Virus record (IMG/VR): IMGVR_UViG_3300010354_000380
Location: 1 to 30,276 of that record
DNA from: a virus
Strand: one strand, 5' to 3'
DNA length: 30,276 nucleotides
Shown here one piece after another: positions 7,301 through 17,600 of the stretch. The position numbers and the translations under genes were made by a program. Under the pieces are notes generated by a model. It saw only the letters and a program-made list of their open reading frames with translations. It was not told where the DNA came from and did no database searches. Position 1 is the stretch's first letter; each line of letters opens with the position of its first letter.

Positions 7301-10300
7301 AAGGTGACACAATTACTCAACAATCCACAGGAGCAACTGGAATTGTGGTTGGGGATGTTTTTGATTCAAATACAATAGTATTACGAAATGTAAGTGGAAC
7401 TTTTAATCAAACTAATTTGATATCATCAAATATCAATACAATAAAAATTATTACTCAAGATAATTGCAATTTTTCTGCAGGAGAAACTTTATATTTAACT
7501 AATAATGATAACGACATCATTGCAACAGGGGTAATATTAAATTCAATTTCATCTCAGAACACATTAAAAATTAAAGTATTATCTGGAACATTTACAAATT
7601 CAACTACTCATTATATAAAAAGTTCGAGTTTAAATGACAGTACTGGAATTTTTATAAGCTCGGTAGAGTCATTAAGTAAAAATAAATCAATTTCAGAATT
7701 GAATGATAAAATAGCCATAGTAACCACGAATGAAAACCATGGATTGTCCATAGGAGATACAATAAACGTTGATATTACACCAAACGATACTCTTACAGAA
7801 ACATTATATTATGTTAGGAAAAAACAATATCAATCTATATTATTAAACCCACCAACTATAAATTGCCAAATAAATGATACTGGAATAGGGAGATATGAAT
7901 ATTTAAATGGTGGATATGATTATGCTACTGGAACATATGAAGATGTTGAACTAATATTTAAAGATCAAACAAAAATTAGATATGGAATTGGCAAAGAAGG
8001 TGATGTAAATAATGCAAGAGTTAATATAACTGTTAATAATATAAATGGCTCTAATAGAGGAATAGCAAAGATAACAGCAATTACGCAAAAAGGATCTGGG
8101 TATAAAAAAGGAGATGTTTTAACTGTATCCGATAATAGTCTATCCCGTTGGCAAAGTAGTTTATCTACTCAAAGATTAATTGTTGTTGTGGATCATGTTG
8201 CATTTGCCAAAGAAGAAACTATTTTATATTTAAATAATGTACAAAATATTTCAATTAATGATATTGTATTAATCGATGAAGAAAAATTAAAAGTTTTAAC
8301 TATAGATGAACCCTCAAAATTAATTTCTGTTCAACGAGGAATTGATAATACTGCGGTAGTAGATCATTATCAAGCATCAAAATTAAGTTTGGTTGATCCA
8401 AAATATAATTTCACAAAAAATTACAGACCATTAGGAGTTTCTGCAAATAATCCATATGTATCTGAATTAAAAGATAATACTTTAATAGTAAATTATGATT
8501 ATAGTGTTACAACTCCTAATACAATACAAAATAATAGTAGTTTTTACGACAATAGTTCTCCAGCAAAACTTGTTAGTATAAAACAAGCTTATTCAACAAA
8601 TTATCAATTTGAATTTTCAAAAAACAACATTTCGAACTTTGTCAATAGTCCAATTATAGATTTAAAGAAATATTACAAGTATAAATTTGATACTAGTCAT
8701 TCTTCATTAAATCAATCATACTTTAGCGTTTCTTCTGGTGTCAATGGTAATATAATTCCTATTGAATTTTATTCTAATGATATAGAGCCAGGATATCCTG
8801 GTTCCTTTTCTACTTTAAAAATAGGATTTTCAAATAATTTTTACATAAATGGCACATCAATATTAAAAAATGATAATACAGCATATTCAAAATATTATTA
8901 TTACGATAAAAAAGGTCAAGTAAAAGCATTTAATGGATATTTTAATTTAATCAATGATCCATTACAAGGATTACATACGATTTTATATAAATCAGGCACT
9001 AGATTTGTATACAATTTAGTTGAATTACCAGATTATGATGGCTCTGGAACATGTAAATACACAACAACTTCAAAAACAGCCATCGGGAAAATTACTAAAA
9101 TTTCTATTTTAAATCGTGGAAAAAATTATTATAAACTTCCTGTTGTAATTGGAGCGGAAGTAGCGTCAGAATATGAATGTAAAATTAATCCAATTTATGA
9201 TAGTATAAACAAAAATATAAATTCAGTAGAAATATTAAATTTTGGACAAAACTATCAAAATCCAATCGTTACTGTTGATGGAGATGGAAATGGGGCCAAA
9301 TTTGAAATAATTACAGAAGCTGGGAAAATAACAAAAATAAAAGTAATAAATAGCGGGAAAAATTATACATTTAAACCTACATTAAAAGTAGTAGAATCTA
9401 ATATTAAAGTATTTTTAGATTCTGATAATTTAGGAAAACCAAAAGATATAAAAATAATTGATAACGGTTATGGATACGGTAATGATAATTCTACTACTCA
9501 AAAAGCAAGTTTCCCATTAATTTTATTTTTAAAAGATTTTGGTTCAAATACTTTTTATCCTGGGGAACAAATTGTGCAAACTGCTTTAGTACAAGGACAG
9601 ATTAAAGAAATTTGTTCTGGTATTGTTACTAATGATGGGTGGAGAGATGGCAGTAATATTTTAAAATTGAAGGATGTGATAGGTATTTTTGATAATTCTT
9701 TACCAATAAAAAGTAAACTAACAAATAATACAGCAAATATAACTAAAATAATACAGAATAAAGTTGATGTTAATTTAAAATATTATTTTGACAATGTTGG
9801 ATACTTTAATTCTGATAAAGGAAAAATAAATGAATTTTCTCAAAATATTACAGATTCTTATTATTATCAAGATTATTCATATGTAATTAAATCGAAAACA
9901 CAATTCAATGAGTGGAAGGATGTAATCAACATAAGTACTCACCCAGCAGGATTTAAACTATTTGGAGAGTTGTCTGTAAAAAATGATGCTGATGTCAAAA
10001 TGGAAGATTTTAATTCTTCCAAAAAACATATTGAATCAATCAGTTATATAAATGTTGCATCGAATACACTAAAAAAATGTTTGCTTGCTGAAATAAAAAA
10101 AGAAACAGAATTTTTATTAAAATCACAAATTTCAAATAATGAAAATTTAAATCTGGAAAGAGGATTTGGTTCTATATCAATAGATACATTTAATAACACA
10201 GAAACGATATCTAGAGAACTAATTTTAACTCCAAAATTTGATGGCACGTATGATTCTACTGGAAATTTAGTAGGAACTAAAACATTTACATTATTGGATA

Positions 10301-12141
10301 AAAAAACTAGACTAGCAGTATCGCCATACAATGAACAGGAATTAGTTATAACTTTGGATGGTATTTTACAAGAACCAAAAAAAGCTTTTAAAATATCTGG
10401 AAATCAAATAATTTTTTCCGAGCCACCATTAGGAGAAAGAACAGAAAAATTTGGAAAAAATAATGACGAAGTAGTTAGTTTACCTTCGCAAAAATTTTAC
10501 TGTAAAGCATTTAAGTTTAAAGATAACACATTAAATTCAAAATATTTGAAAAAATTTAAAAATATTTCATCCGAATTTGATGGAGTAAAGCAAGAATTTA
10601 ATTTGTATTATGAAAATGGAGATATAGTAAAATCAGATGCTCAAGAAAAATTATTGGTATGTTTAAATGGAGTTTTACAAAAAGCTAAAAAATATTATAA
10701 TGATCCATCAAAAAATTCATATTTTATAGAAAGAAGCACAAATAATCAAATAACAGATAAGATTGTTTTTAGTTCTGCTCCAGCATTTAATGATAGTTCG
10801 GATTTGAATAAAAGAACTGACACAAAAGAAAATTGTTTTATATACAGTATAGGTTCATATGAACGTTTGACGATTGACAAAACTTTAATTCCATATAAAA
10901 AAAATGGACCATATTTAATAGTCAATGAAGTTTCAGATACAGTAACCCAAATAGATAATGAATTATATCCGTTAGTTTTTGTTGATGGTGTTTTACAAAT
11001 AAGAGGAGAATCTTACGAAATAAATGGCGCTACTATAACTTTTAGTAAACCATTGAATTATTATATTTCAGAATCTGGAGAAGACATATATTCTGATGTT
11101 TCTATTATTATTCCATATGGAAGAGAATTGGAAAAATCATTAACTCTATATGATTTTGAGCCAGATACTTATTATAACACAATACTGATTACATTGCAAG
11201 GAACAAGTATATACACAACAGTAAATAACATTTATACTGCATTAAATGATTATGATAATGTTTTAGTATATCAAGGTAGTGATTTATTTGGAGAATTAAA
11301 GTATATTTCTGGCTCGGGTAATTCTGTTACTATAACAGCAATAAATTCTTTAAATTTAAATAGAGAAATTTTTGATAATTCCACTCCAATAAAATTTGTC
11401 ATTAATGGAACTGACACGACAATAAGTGGCACATACACAATTACATTTGATTATGTTAAGGATATTGATGGAAATAAAATATTACAATATGGAGCTTATA
11501 CTGGAAGATCTTTATATGGAACAAATTACAAACAAGAAATAGAAGAAAGAAGAAAATTAAAACGAATTTGTAAGATATATCCAGGAGATTTTATAAAAAT
11601 AGATGGCGAAGACGAGTTTAGAAAAATTACTTCGATTTCAAATGATGTGAGACCAAAAAATAATATGCCAAATACATATGCATCATCAGAAATATACACC
11701 ACCGCATTATGCACAAATTATAATGGAATATCTAAAGGAGAAGGATTGAGTGTAAGTGCAGATATATCTAATGGAACAGTTACTTCATTAAAATGGAATA
11801 AAACAGAATTAGAATTATATCTTCAAGAAAATCTTTTATTGCAACCAACAGCATATGGATATTACACAAATCCAATATTACAGTTTATACCTATAGATGG
11901 AAATGGAGGAGGAGCTAAAGCAGAAGTAATAGTTCATGACGGTGCTGTTCTTGATGTTGTGTTAATAAATGGAGGATCTGGTTATACAGATAATCCAATT
12001 GTAAAAGTTGCTAGAGGATTTGTTATAAAAAAACAAAATCCCAGAAAGATGACAGCCAAAATACATACAGCTTCGATAAGCACATATGCAAATACTACAT
12101 TAAGAATACGAATAGTAACTACATTTACAACAGAGGAATAA
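4357..12141 (+). CDS. 7: Giant baseplate wedge protein, gp7 homologue with inserted modules (2594 aa)
   Basis: This sits where T4 encodes gp7 (1032 aa), the wedge subunit that clamps gp6 and gp25 and carries gp8 and gp10. Residues 1-65 and 154-300 resemble the T4 gp7 C-terminal region as I remember it: a helical start (FISTEYENFSKFLGKYYEHL), the FYSAKGTEYSIKFIF segment at 194-208 and LIGQTIS at 255-261. A later gp7-like block is at 1833-1872 (DSYYYQDYSYVIKS, then W and HPAGF). Between and around them are beta-rich modules. RG-type modules lie near 70-153, 305-372 and 1275-1346. GY-type repeats lie near 539-692, 1576-1712 and 2498-2555. SGA-type modules lie near 975-1075. A YHYH-like domain lies at 755-866 (GYAYDGNPIYGPYGY). 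Three tandem DG[VI]LQ-type repeats of about 104 residues centre on 2001, 2104 and 2210. The gp7 assignment rests on gene order plus remembered motifs. Codons are strongly AT-biased and no frameshift is seen. Confidence 0.8.
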   Translation: MYKPSRKISTLIESQLPSFISTEYENFSKFLGKYYEHLESKGNVLDIINNITTYFDVDYYDSNTLTEYTTCTSSFSSSASSISVQDATSFPEENGYIKIDNEICFYEKRTDNVFQNVTRGISGTTKLGDLYQKSNFVASESASHFQGAKVYNLSNLFLYALVKHFEDQYLKSFPKKSIKPQIDKKLLLKNIKQFYSAKGTEYSIKFIFNSIVSQTSDDIPEIFYPKDQTVKISTSDWTNNYSIRVKLLSGNINNLIGQTISQTVDNQFASATIDNISPKNVAGKIFYELILAPESIVGKFEVCSKTKLRTSLSTSTSSRINVFSTYGWDDSGFLLIDDEVIEYSDKNITQFVQKSRQSPISHAENAEVYSIKQKIESNNVSFLILGVAYNLNLTEDILYCSKNDSIQFKNFGTQTKDTIVYNKLTDSFRWLTSNSSPVLEEANVPIQQKISNFSVDTSSVFQDSDYYYICSSGIPSHSILKANVNILPEEQKILRLIKKTPVSTTEIYKTPFRDVGIFLNGVLAYGNKDDTFITYGKIVSSTIIDAGIGYTNPPYVLIDGQPNKATATIAGGRLEKIEVTTNETFSFTPTIEIVAGRKATARAVVTGDTISSIRVINQGEYYSAPPRVVITDSTGKGKFAEYKAILNAYGQVIRFEQINAGKFYSQGTVTVTLLEDARGSEAQAKLELRKWYKNRYYINSSYLDNSNGYLFQNYESIDLDIKKYGYGYVANPKRLRYQLSDNLQSNLTETTVKTHSPILGYAYDGNPIYGPYGYSSPLDNTSNIVRLESGYTQNVSRSEGPSTSTYPLGYFTDDFSWNASVNVGKTILDKNNGRFCVTPEYPEGTYAYFITINSSNQPVFPYIIGENYYSFPVELNYTTSISQNNLPSNAKKVFSPPDELNGLGSVMVVNDVLPGTITDVNIEDSIDTFKVGNKIYVNNENTEGENFQAVISEVEGKEITSIQSVQVKSLLIKTQNIVYIYEGDTITQQSTGATGIVVGDVFDSNTIVLRNVSGTFNQTNLISSNINTIKIITQDNCNFSAGETLYLTNNDNDIIATGVILNSISSQNTLKIKVLSGTFTNSTTHYIKSSSLNDSTGIFISSVESLSKNKSISELNDKIAIVTTNENHGLSIGDTINVDITPNDTLTETLYYVRKKQYQSILLNPPTINCQINDTGIGRYEYLNGGYDYATGTYEDVELIFKDQTKIRYGIGKEGDVNNARVNITVNNINGSNRGIAKITAITQKGSGYKKGDVLTVSDNSLSRWQSSLSTQRLIVVVDHVAFAKEETILYLNNVQNISINDIVLIDEEKLKVLTIDEPSKLISVQRGIDNTAVVDHYQASKLSLVDPKYNFTKNYRPLGVSANNPYVSELKDNTLIVNYDYSVTTPNTIQNNSSFYDNSSPAKLVSIKQAYSTNYQFEFSKNNISNFVNSPIIDLKKYYKYKFDTSHSSLNQSYFSVSSGVNGNIIPIEFYSNDIEPGYPGSFSTLKIGFSNNFYINGTSILKNDNTAYSKYYYYDKKGQVKAFNGYFNLINDPLQGLHTILYKSGTRFVYNLVELPDYDGSGTCKYTTTSKTAIGKITKISILNRGKNYYKLPVVIGAEVASEYECKINPIYDSINKNINSVEILNFGQNYQNPIVTVDGDGNGAKFEIITEAGKITKIKVINSGKNYTFKPTLKVVESNIKVFLDSDNLGKPKDIKIIDNGYGYGNDNSTTQKASFPLILFLKDFGSNTFYPGEQIVQTALVQGQIKEICSGIVTNDGWRDGSNILKLKDVIGIFDNSLPIKSKLTNNTANITKIIQNKVDVNLKYYFDNVGYFNSDKGKINEFSQNITDSYYYQDYSYVIKSKTQFNEWKDVINISTHPAGFKLFGELSVKNDADVKMEDFNSSKKHIESISYINVASNTLKKCLLAEIKKETEFLLKSQISNNENLNLERGFGSISIDTFNNTETISRELILTPKFDGTYDSTGNLVGTKTFTLLDKKTRLAVSPYNEQELVITLDGILQEPKKAFKISGNQIIFSEPPLGERTEKFGKNNDEVVSLPSQKFYCKAFKFKDNTLNSKYLKKFKNISSEFDGVKQEFNLYYENGDIVKSDAQEKLLVCLNGVLQKAKKYYNDPSKNSYFIERSTNNQITDKIVFSSAPAFNDSSDLNKRTDTKENCFIYSIGSYERLTIDKTLIPYKKNGPYLIVNEVSDTVTQIDNELYPLVFVDGVLQIRGESYEINGATITFSKPLNYYISESGEDIYSDVSIIIPYGRELEKSLTLYDFEPDTYYNTILITLQGTSIYTTVNNIYTALNDYDNVLVYQGSDLFGELKYISGSGNSVTITAINSLNLNREIFDNSTPIKFVINGTDTTISGTYTITFDYVKDIDGNKILQYGAYTGRSLYGTNYKQEIEERRKLKRICKIYPGDFIKIDGEDEFRKITSISNDVRPKNNMPNTYASSEIYTTALCTNYNGISKGEGLSVSADISNGTVTSLKWNKTELELYLQENLLLQPTAYGYYTNPILQFIPIDGNGGGAKAEVIVHDGAVLDVVLINGGSGYTDNPIVKVARGFVIKKQNPRKMTAKIHTASISTYANTTLRIRIVTTFTTEE

Positions 12142-12145
12142 TAAA

Positions 12146-12679
12146 ATGCCAATAAAAAGAACTTTTTCTTCTTGTTATTATGGAACATTAAAAAATAACA
12201 ATCAATTATTGTCATCCATAATTTCTTCAAAAAAATGTGACGATCTTAATGTAATTTTACATAATCAAAAATCCGAACGAGTGCCATCGTTAACAAGTAC
12301 AAATAGCAAGTATATTGGCAAATCTTATTCTTTCAAAATTAGTAACTTAAATTTTAATGTAGAAGATTCATTAAAAACAAAGTCCATAATAACAAATTAT
12401 CATAGCGTATCAAGTTCCAATACAGTATTGAATTCTTTTATTTCAGAATCTTTTCGTTGTTTGGGAACATATTTAGAATTGCCATTATCAGAAGAAGATA
12501 CAATTTTATATGTAAGTAATACAGCCAATTTTCCAGAAAAAGGTGTCTTATTGGTTGGAGATGAATTGGTATCATACGAAAGCAAAAGTTTTGATAGATT
12601 TTCCAAAATAACTAGAGGTTATGACAATTCAAAAATAAAATCCCATCAAGGTGGCGAATATATTAGAACTATTCTATAG
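12146..12679 (+). CDS. Hypothetical structural protein with RG-type beta module (177 aa)
   Basis: This 177-residue protein lies between gp7 and gp8, starting 4 bases after the gp7 stop. Residues 1-100 are Ser/Asn/Lys-rich and unrecognised. Residues about 105-177 form a beta module with the pattern EDTILYVSNTANFPEKG, LLVGDELVSYE, ITRGYD and a final His-x-Gly-Gly-x-x-x-x. The same pattern occurs three times in the gp7 homologue and is common in phage structural proteins. The N-terminus has no signal peptide. Position and shared module point to a virion component of the wedge, perhaps a small adaptor between gp7 and gp8; this is inference. No T4 equivalent is known at this point in the order. 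A tandem late promoter follows its stop directly. Confidence 0.85.
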   Translation: MPIKRTFSSCYYGTLKNNNQLLSSIISSKKCDDLNVILHNQKSERVPSLTSTNSKYIGKSYSFKISNLNFNVEDSLKTKSIITNYHSVSSSNTVLNSFISESFRCLGTYLELPLSEEDTILYVSNTANFPEKGVLLVGDELVSYESKSFDRFSKITRGYDNSKIKSHQGGEYIRTIL

Positions 12680-12683
12680 ACCA

Positions 12684-12697
12684 TATAAATATAAATA
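12684..12697 (+). promoter_or_regulatory. Tandem overlapping T4-type late promoters before gp8
   Basis: Two exact TATAAATA copies overlap by two bases (12684-12691 and 12690-12697). Transcription would start at about 12697 or 12703, leaving a 23-29-base leader with an AAAGAG ribosome-binding site at 12712-12717 before the ATG at 12726. They are the best late-promoter matches inside the wedge block and give gp8 its own late transcript. Confidence 0.8.
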
Positions 12698-12725
12698 ATA
12701 CAGGAATTTTTAAAGAGACTTTTAA

Positions 12726-14621
12726 ATGGCTGCTATAATTTCAGAAAAATTTAGAATTTTTAATGCTCAACAATTTTTAAATTCTTTGGGCGATGATTAT
12801 ATAAATGAAACTAATTCCAGTATAGTTACTGGATCAGGATCTGAACTGTCCAGAATGTATTTTTTTATTGGTAGACCACAAGATTGGGATACAACTCTAG
12901 AAATTTTTAGTAAATCTGCTACAGCATTTACTACTTCTGATACTGTATATATTGGTTCGAATTTAGGTTCAGCATCATTCAAAGCTAATGTAAGAAGAGT
13001 TAATGAAAATAGTTTAGTTTTATATAATGTTATTGGTTCATTTAATGCTTCTTTTGGCACTCAAATTAAAGCTTCAAATGGAACTTCAGATACTGGAGCG
13101 ACAGCTTTAACAGGAGTTTACAGATATTCCGATGAAAATGTTCCTGTAACTCCAGCTGATAGCCAGCAAGAAAAATTTAATTCTTATAGTGATTTGATAG
13201 CAGCAAAAAGAATCACTTCAAAATATTGCAGAACAGTAATTACAAGATATAACTGGAATTTGATCACAAATCCAAAATTTGATATGTGGAAGCCAGATTA
13301 TCTGGAGTCATATAGTGGGTTGCAAGTTGGAAAATCTACTGCAACATCAGCTTCTTCATTTTATGATTCGAAGTACTATGTTGTCAATTCAAATTATGAA
13401 GTATTTAAATGCTTATACAATGGCGAAAATGAAGCAAACCCAACTGGAAGAAATGCAACATACGAGCCTCTAACTACTCCAGCTAGTGGTCAGGGAAGTT
13501 ATGATTCATCAAGAAAAATATTCACAGAACCATCTGGAACTGCTGAATATATTTGGAAATATATGTATACAATTCCAACTGATGATGTATTAAAGTTTCT
13601 ATCAACTGATTTTATTCCAATTGTAGAATCCACCAATGCTTCTAGAACATCGGTTGTTTCTTCTGCTGTGGATGGTTCTATTGATGTAGTCTTGACGAGA
13701 GATGATGGATCTGGTCTTTCTGACGGAACCCGTTATGCTCCTATCGTTGGAGATGGAACTGCTGGGGTGGTTCAAATTACAATTTCCTCAGGAAAAATTA
13801 CTAAAGCAGTAATACACAACCCAGGAAGAAATTATACATATGGATATGTTCCATTAGTGACTGGAAGTGGCTCTGGATCTTCTGCAATTGGTCTATGGGG
13901 AAGTGTAAATATTACCGATCCAAACAATCCTACATTTAGTTCAAGTGTAACTGTCGCTGCAAACGCTACTGGAAGTCTAGAACCTGTTATTTCACCACAA
14001 GGTGGTCATGGTTCAAATCCAGAACAAGAACTAAATGGTAAGAGAATCATGATTAATGTGAGATTGACATCAACTGAATTTACAAGTGGAGAAACTACAA
14101 AAGATTTCCCAGTTGATAACGATTTCAGAAGAATTGGAATTATCAAAGATCCAATGAATTTTGGAACTACTACATTATCAACTGCATCTACATTAAATGG
14201 TTTATATGCTGTAAAAATTCAAGGAGCAACTGGCAATTATCAGGTAGATGAAATCATTGAACAAACAAATAATGGTAATAAATCTTACGGTAGAGTTGTT
14301 TCTTGGGTACTAGATTCGAATAGTACAACCGCAGGAGTGTTAAAGTATATTCAAATTCCAGATGAGCACAATTTCCAATATAAAGTAAGATCATTTGAAT
14401 CTAATGCAAATGCTATTACTGGAAAGTCTTCTTTAACTTCGGGAACAATTAACACTGGTCTTGCTGATAATACAGTTCTACTTGGCTGTACATTTGTTGA
14501 TGGTATGGCTAATCCAGAGATTAAAAGAAACTCTGGAGAAATCATATACATAGAGAATAGAAAGAAAATAACAAGATCTAACGATCAAATCGAAGATATT
14601 AAATTAGTAATTGAATTTTGA
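12726..14621 (+). CDS. 8: Baseplate wedge subunit gp8, enlarged (631 aa)
   Basis: This is gp8, a dimeric baseplate wedge protein that bridges gp7 and gp10 in T4. It is nearly twice the T4 length (334 aa). Conserved blocks run colinearly with T4 gp8 as I remember it: EKFRIFNAQQFLNSLG (residues 7-22), FFIGRPQDWD (46-55), the GTAEYIWKYMYTIP block (271-284), NDFRRIGIIKDPMNFG (465-480) and the terminal NSGEIIYIENRKKIT with DQIEDIKLVIEF (602-631). The extra length is beta modules between blocks. An SGA-type module lies at about 75-120, and a GY-type repeat at 349-392 (VIHNPGRNYTYGYVPLVTG). Both kinds also occur in the gp7 homologue. The start has an AAAGAG site and a tandem late promoter upstream. 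The next gene starts 35 bases after the stop. Confidence 0.93.
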   Translation: MAAIISEKFRIFNAQQFLNSLGDDYINETNSSIVTGSGSELSRMYFFIGRPQDWDTTLEIFSKSATAFTTSDTVYIGSNLGSASFKANVRRVNENSLVLYNVIGSFNASFGTQIKASNGTSDTGATALTGVYRYSDENVPVTPADSQQEKFNSYSDLIAAKRITSKYCRTVITRYNWNLITNPKFDMWKPDYLESYSGLQVGKSTATSASSFYDSKYYVVNSNYEVFKCLYNGENEANPTGRNATYEPLTTPASGQGSYDSSRKIFTEPSGTAEYIWKYMYTIPTDDVLKFLSTDFIPIVESTNASRTSVVSSAVDGSIDVVLTRDDGSGLSDGTRYAPIVGDGTAGVVQITISSGKITKAVIHNPGRNYTYGYVPLVTGSGSGSSAIGLWGSVNITDPNNPTFSSSVTVAANATGSLEPVISPQGGHGSNPEQELNGKRIMINVRLTSTEFTSGETTKDFPVDNDFRRIGIIKDPMNFGTTTLSTASTLNGLYAVKIQGATGNYQVDEIIEQTNNGNKSYGRVVSWVLDSNSTTAGVLKYIQIPDEHNFQYKVRSFESNANAITGKSSLTSGTINTGLADNTVLLGCTFVDGMANPEIKRNSGEIIYIENRKKITRSNDQIEDIKLVIEF

Positions 14622-14656
14622 TAATTAAAATAACATTAAATTGCTAGAATTGTAAA

Positions 14657-17600
14657 ATGCCACAGAAGACTAATATCAGCGTACCTCCGTATAGCGATGA
14701 TTTTTCTATAGATAACAATTTTTATAAGGTTTTATTTAGACCTGGATATGCTATTCAGGCGAGAGAATTAAATACAATTCAATCAATTTTACAAAACCAA
14801 ATTGAAAATCACGGAAAATTTCAATTTAAGCATGGGGACTTAGTAGTTCCAGGAGAAGTTAATCTAATAACTAGATTAAATTACGTAAAGTTATCTTCTG
14901 TATCTGAAGTAGCAGTTAATGAAAATAATGTTATCACATATAAAAAATATGATATAAAATTATTGGTAGGTCAAAAACTAGAGGGTATTAATTCTGGTGT
15001 TGTTGCTATTGTAGAAGAAGCATTATATGGTTCTGAAACAGAATCCGATGTTTTATACGTAACGTATATAACAAGTGGAAATTCAGCGAATGAAAAATGT
15101 TTTAGACAAGGTGAAACTTTGTCTGTTGTAGACGGAATTAATACCCCTCTTCTTGTTGTTGGAACTGATGGCAGTGTTTCCCCTACTTCAATAGAAGTAA
15201 TAGATCCAGACACCCAATCGATTAAGTTTTTAGATAGTCCTGCATTAGGATTTGGAACAGGAGTTAAAGTTGAAAGTGGTGTTTATTTTGTAAATGGAAC
15301 TTTTGTTAATAATGAAGAGCAATTAATTATTGTTGATAAGTATTATGATAAGCCTTCGGCAAAAATAGGATTTAACGTAGAAGAATCCATAATAACTCCA
15401 GATGAAGATAATACATTATATGATAATTCTAGAGGATTTTCAAACTTTGCTTCTCCTGGAGCACATAGATTAAAAATAGATTTAAATCTGGTATCGTTGC
15501 CATATAATTCATTAACTGGATCTAATTTTATTCAACTAATTTCTATAAAGAATGGGGAAATTCAAAAATTAATAAAACCAACCCAATATAGTTTATTAGA
15601 AGATACTTTAGCTAGAAGAACATATGATGAATCTGGAGATTATGTAGTAAATCCATTTTCAATTGATATTAGAGAATATTATCAAAAAGATGGTAATTTT
15701 GGAGTATATGCTAAAGGAGAAGATAATTTAGTAAATGGAATTTCAGAAACAGATGCTGAGAGTTCTTTACTAGCTTCTATTTCTCCAGGTAAAGCTTACG
15801 TAAAAGGATATGAAATTTTAAATAACGAAACAAAATATTTAAAATTAGATAAAGCCAGAGATACTATTACATCAGATAATAATACTTTAAAGTCAACTGG
15901 TGGTACTACATTCACAATTTCGAATGTTTATGGTTCAATTCCATTAAATTCCGAGGGATCTGATTTAACAGCTTATCCCACAGTATTTTTACATAATGTA
16001 TTTTCTGACGGCAGTAATGGTTCAAATTCTATCAATAACGAAACTTCATACAAGGCAACTACAAATAGAAGAGGAAATAGTTTTAGTATAGATGATGGCA
16101 TAAAAACTGTTTATGTTTACGTAACAAATACTACAACACCGATTGGTTATTTTAATCAATTAAATTATTTTGATAAATTAAATGAACTTTATTTAACTAT
16201 ATCAAGACAAGGTGGCATTCCAACTGCCGTATCTAAATTAAAAGTAATAGCAGTATCAAAAGTAACTAGACAAGAATATTCTCCAGAAATACAATTACTG
16301 GAATTAACTGTTATTGGCAAGAAAAACATATTAGATGAATATTTAAAAGAATATGATTTAGAAGCCAGCGGTAAAATTAGAGAATTATTTTTCACAGAAG
16401 CTGATGCTTTAGCAAATACAAATAAATTAGGTAATGTAATTGATTATAATGAATCTATTACTCCTATAGTTGGATTAGCAAAAGCAAATGATTTTTCTGT
16501 TGCACAAATTGGTCCTGGATTTAATGAGAATACCGATATTGTTATTTCTAAAGGTAGAACAACATCAAGAAAAGATGGTGTAATAACATTAAGAATATTA
16601 AATGCAGGAACAGGATATTCAGATTCAACGACAGATTTGTCTCCAGGTTATCAAACAACAACTACATCAACTATAGGTTCTGGATTAAAAATAAAAGTTA
16701 AAACTTTTAGCGGTAATATAACAGATATAACTATAACGGACCCAGGAACAAATTATAAAGAAGGAGAAATAATTACAATTCCTGGAGGAGCAAACAATTC
16801 AACTGCAGTAGTAACTCAAATATCTAGCGCAATTTATAATACTGCATTTAATTTGTCTTATTTTAATCCAGTATTTTTTACTCGATTAATTTTAACAGAA
16901 AAAAAACCAGACGACTCTACAAAATTTGCAGTTGGTCAATATATATTTGGTGGCAAAAGTGGAGCATATGGTGTTATTGAAGGCACAAACACCACATCAT
17001 ATTCAAGCGGGAATAAGTTATTCATAAGATTATTGTATGGCTCATTTTTACCAGGAGAAACAATTTTTGATGAGTCAGGAAATTCTTTAAAAATAGCAGA
17101 GGAAAATACTTTATCTCATTTTGTAGTTGTAAACAGAGGAACTGGATACACTTCTCCCCAAATTGTTGTTGACGGTGTGAAGTATGATAGTTCTCAAATA
17201 AAATTAGAAAATGATGGTGGTTCAATTTATGCTGCAAGAATTGTAAATGCTGAAGTAAAAAATAAACAGTATATTCAACCTCCTGTAGTAAATGCTACCA
17301 CAACAGGAACTGTAGGAGCAGAATGTAAAATAACTGCTATCTTAAATAAGAATACAGTTTTAACTTATAGTCCAGAAGATGTAAAATCATTTTATTCACA
17401 ATATGGTTCTGGAAATAGTTACAAATTTACGGCTGATGTAGAAGTAGAAAAAAATGAATATCGTAACTTATCACAAGTTACTAATTTTACTTTTTCTGGA
17501 GCTATTGGTCAAAAATATTTAGAGTGCGATAGTTTTGTTGGAGATGCTTCTATTAATTTAATACAAGGAGATTTGATAATATTTACAGATTCAAACTCTG

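Noticed and set aside
11526-11714. Antisense frames within gp7, gp8 and the 2781-aa gene
   Set aside because: They are short, have no ribosome-binding sites and lie opposite conserved structural genes.
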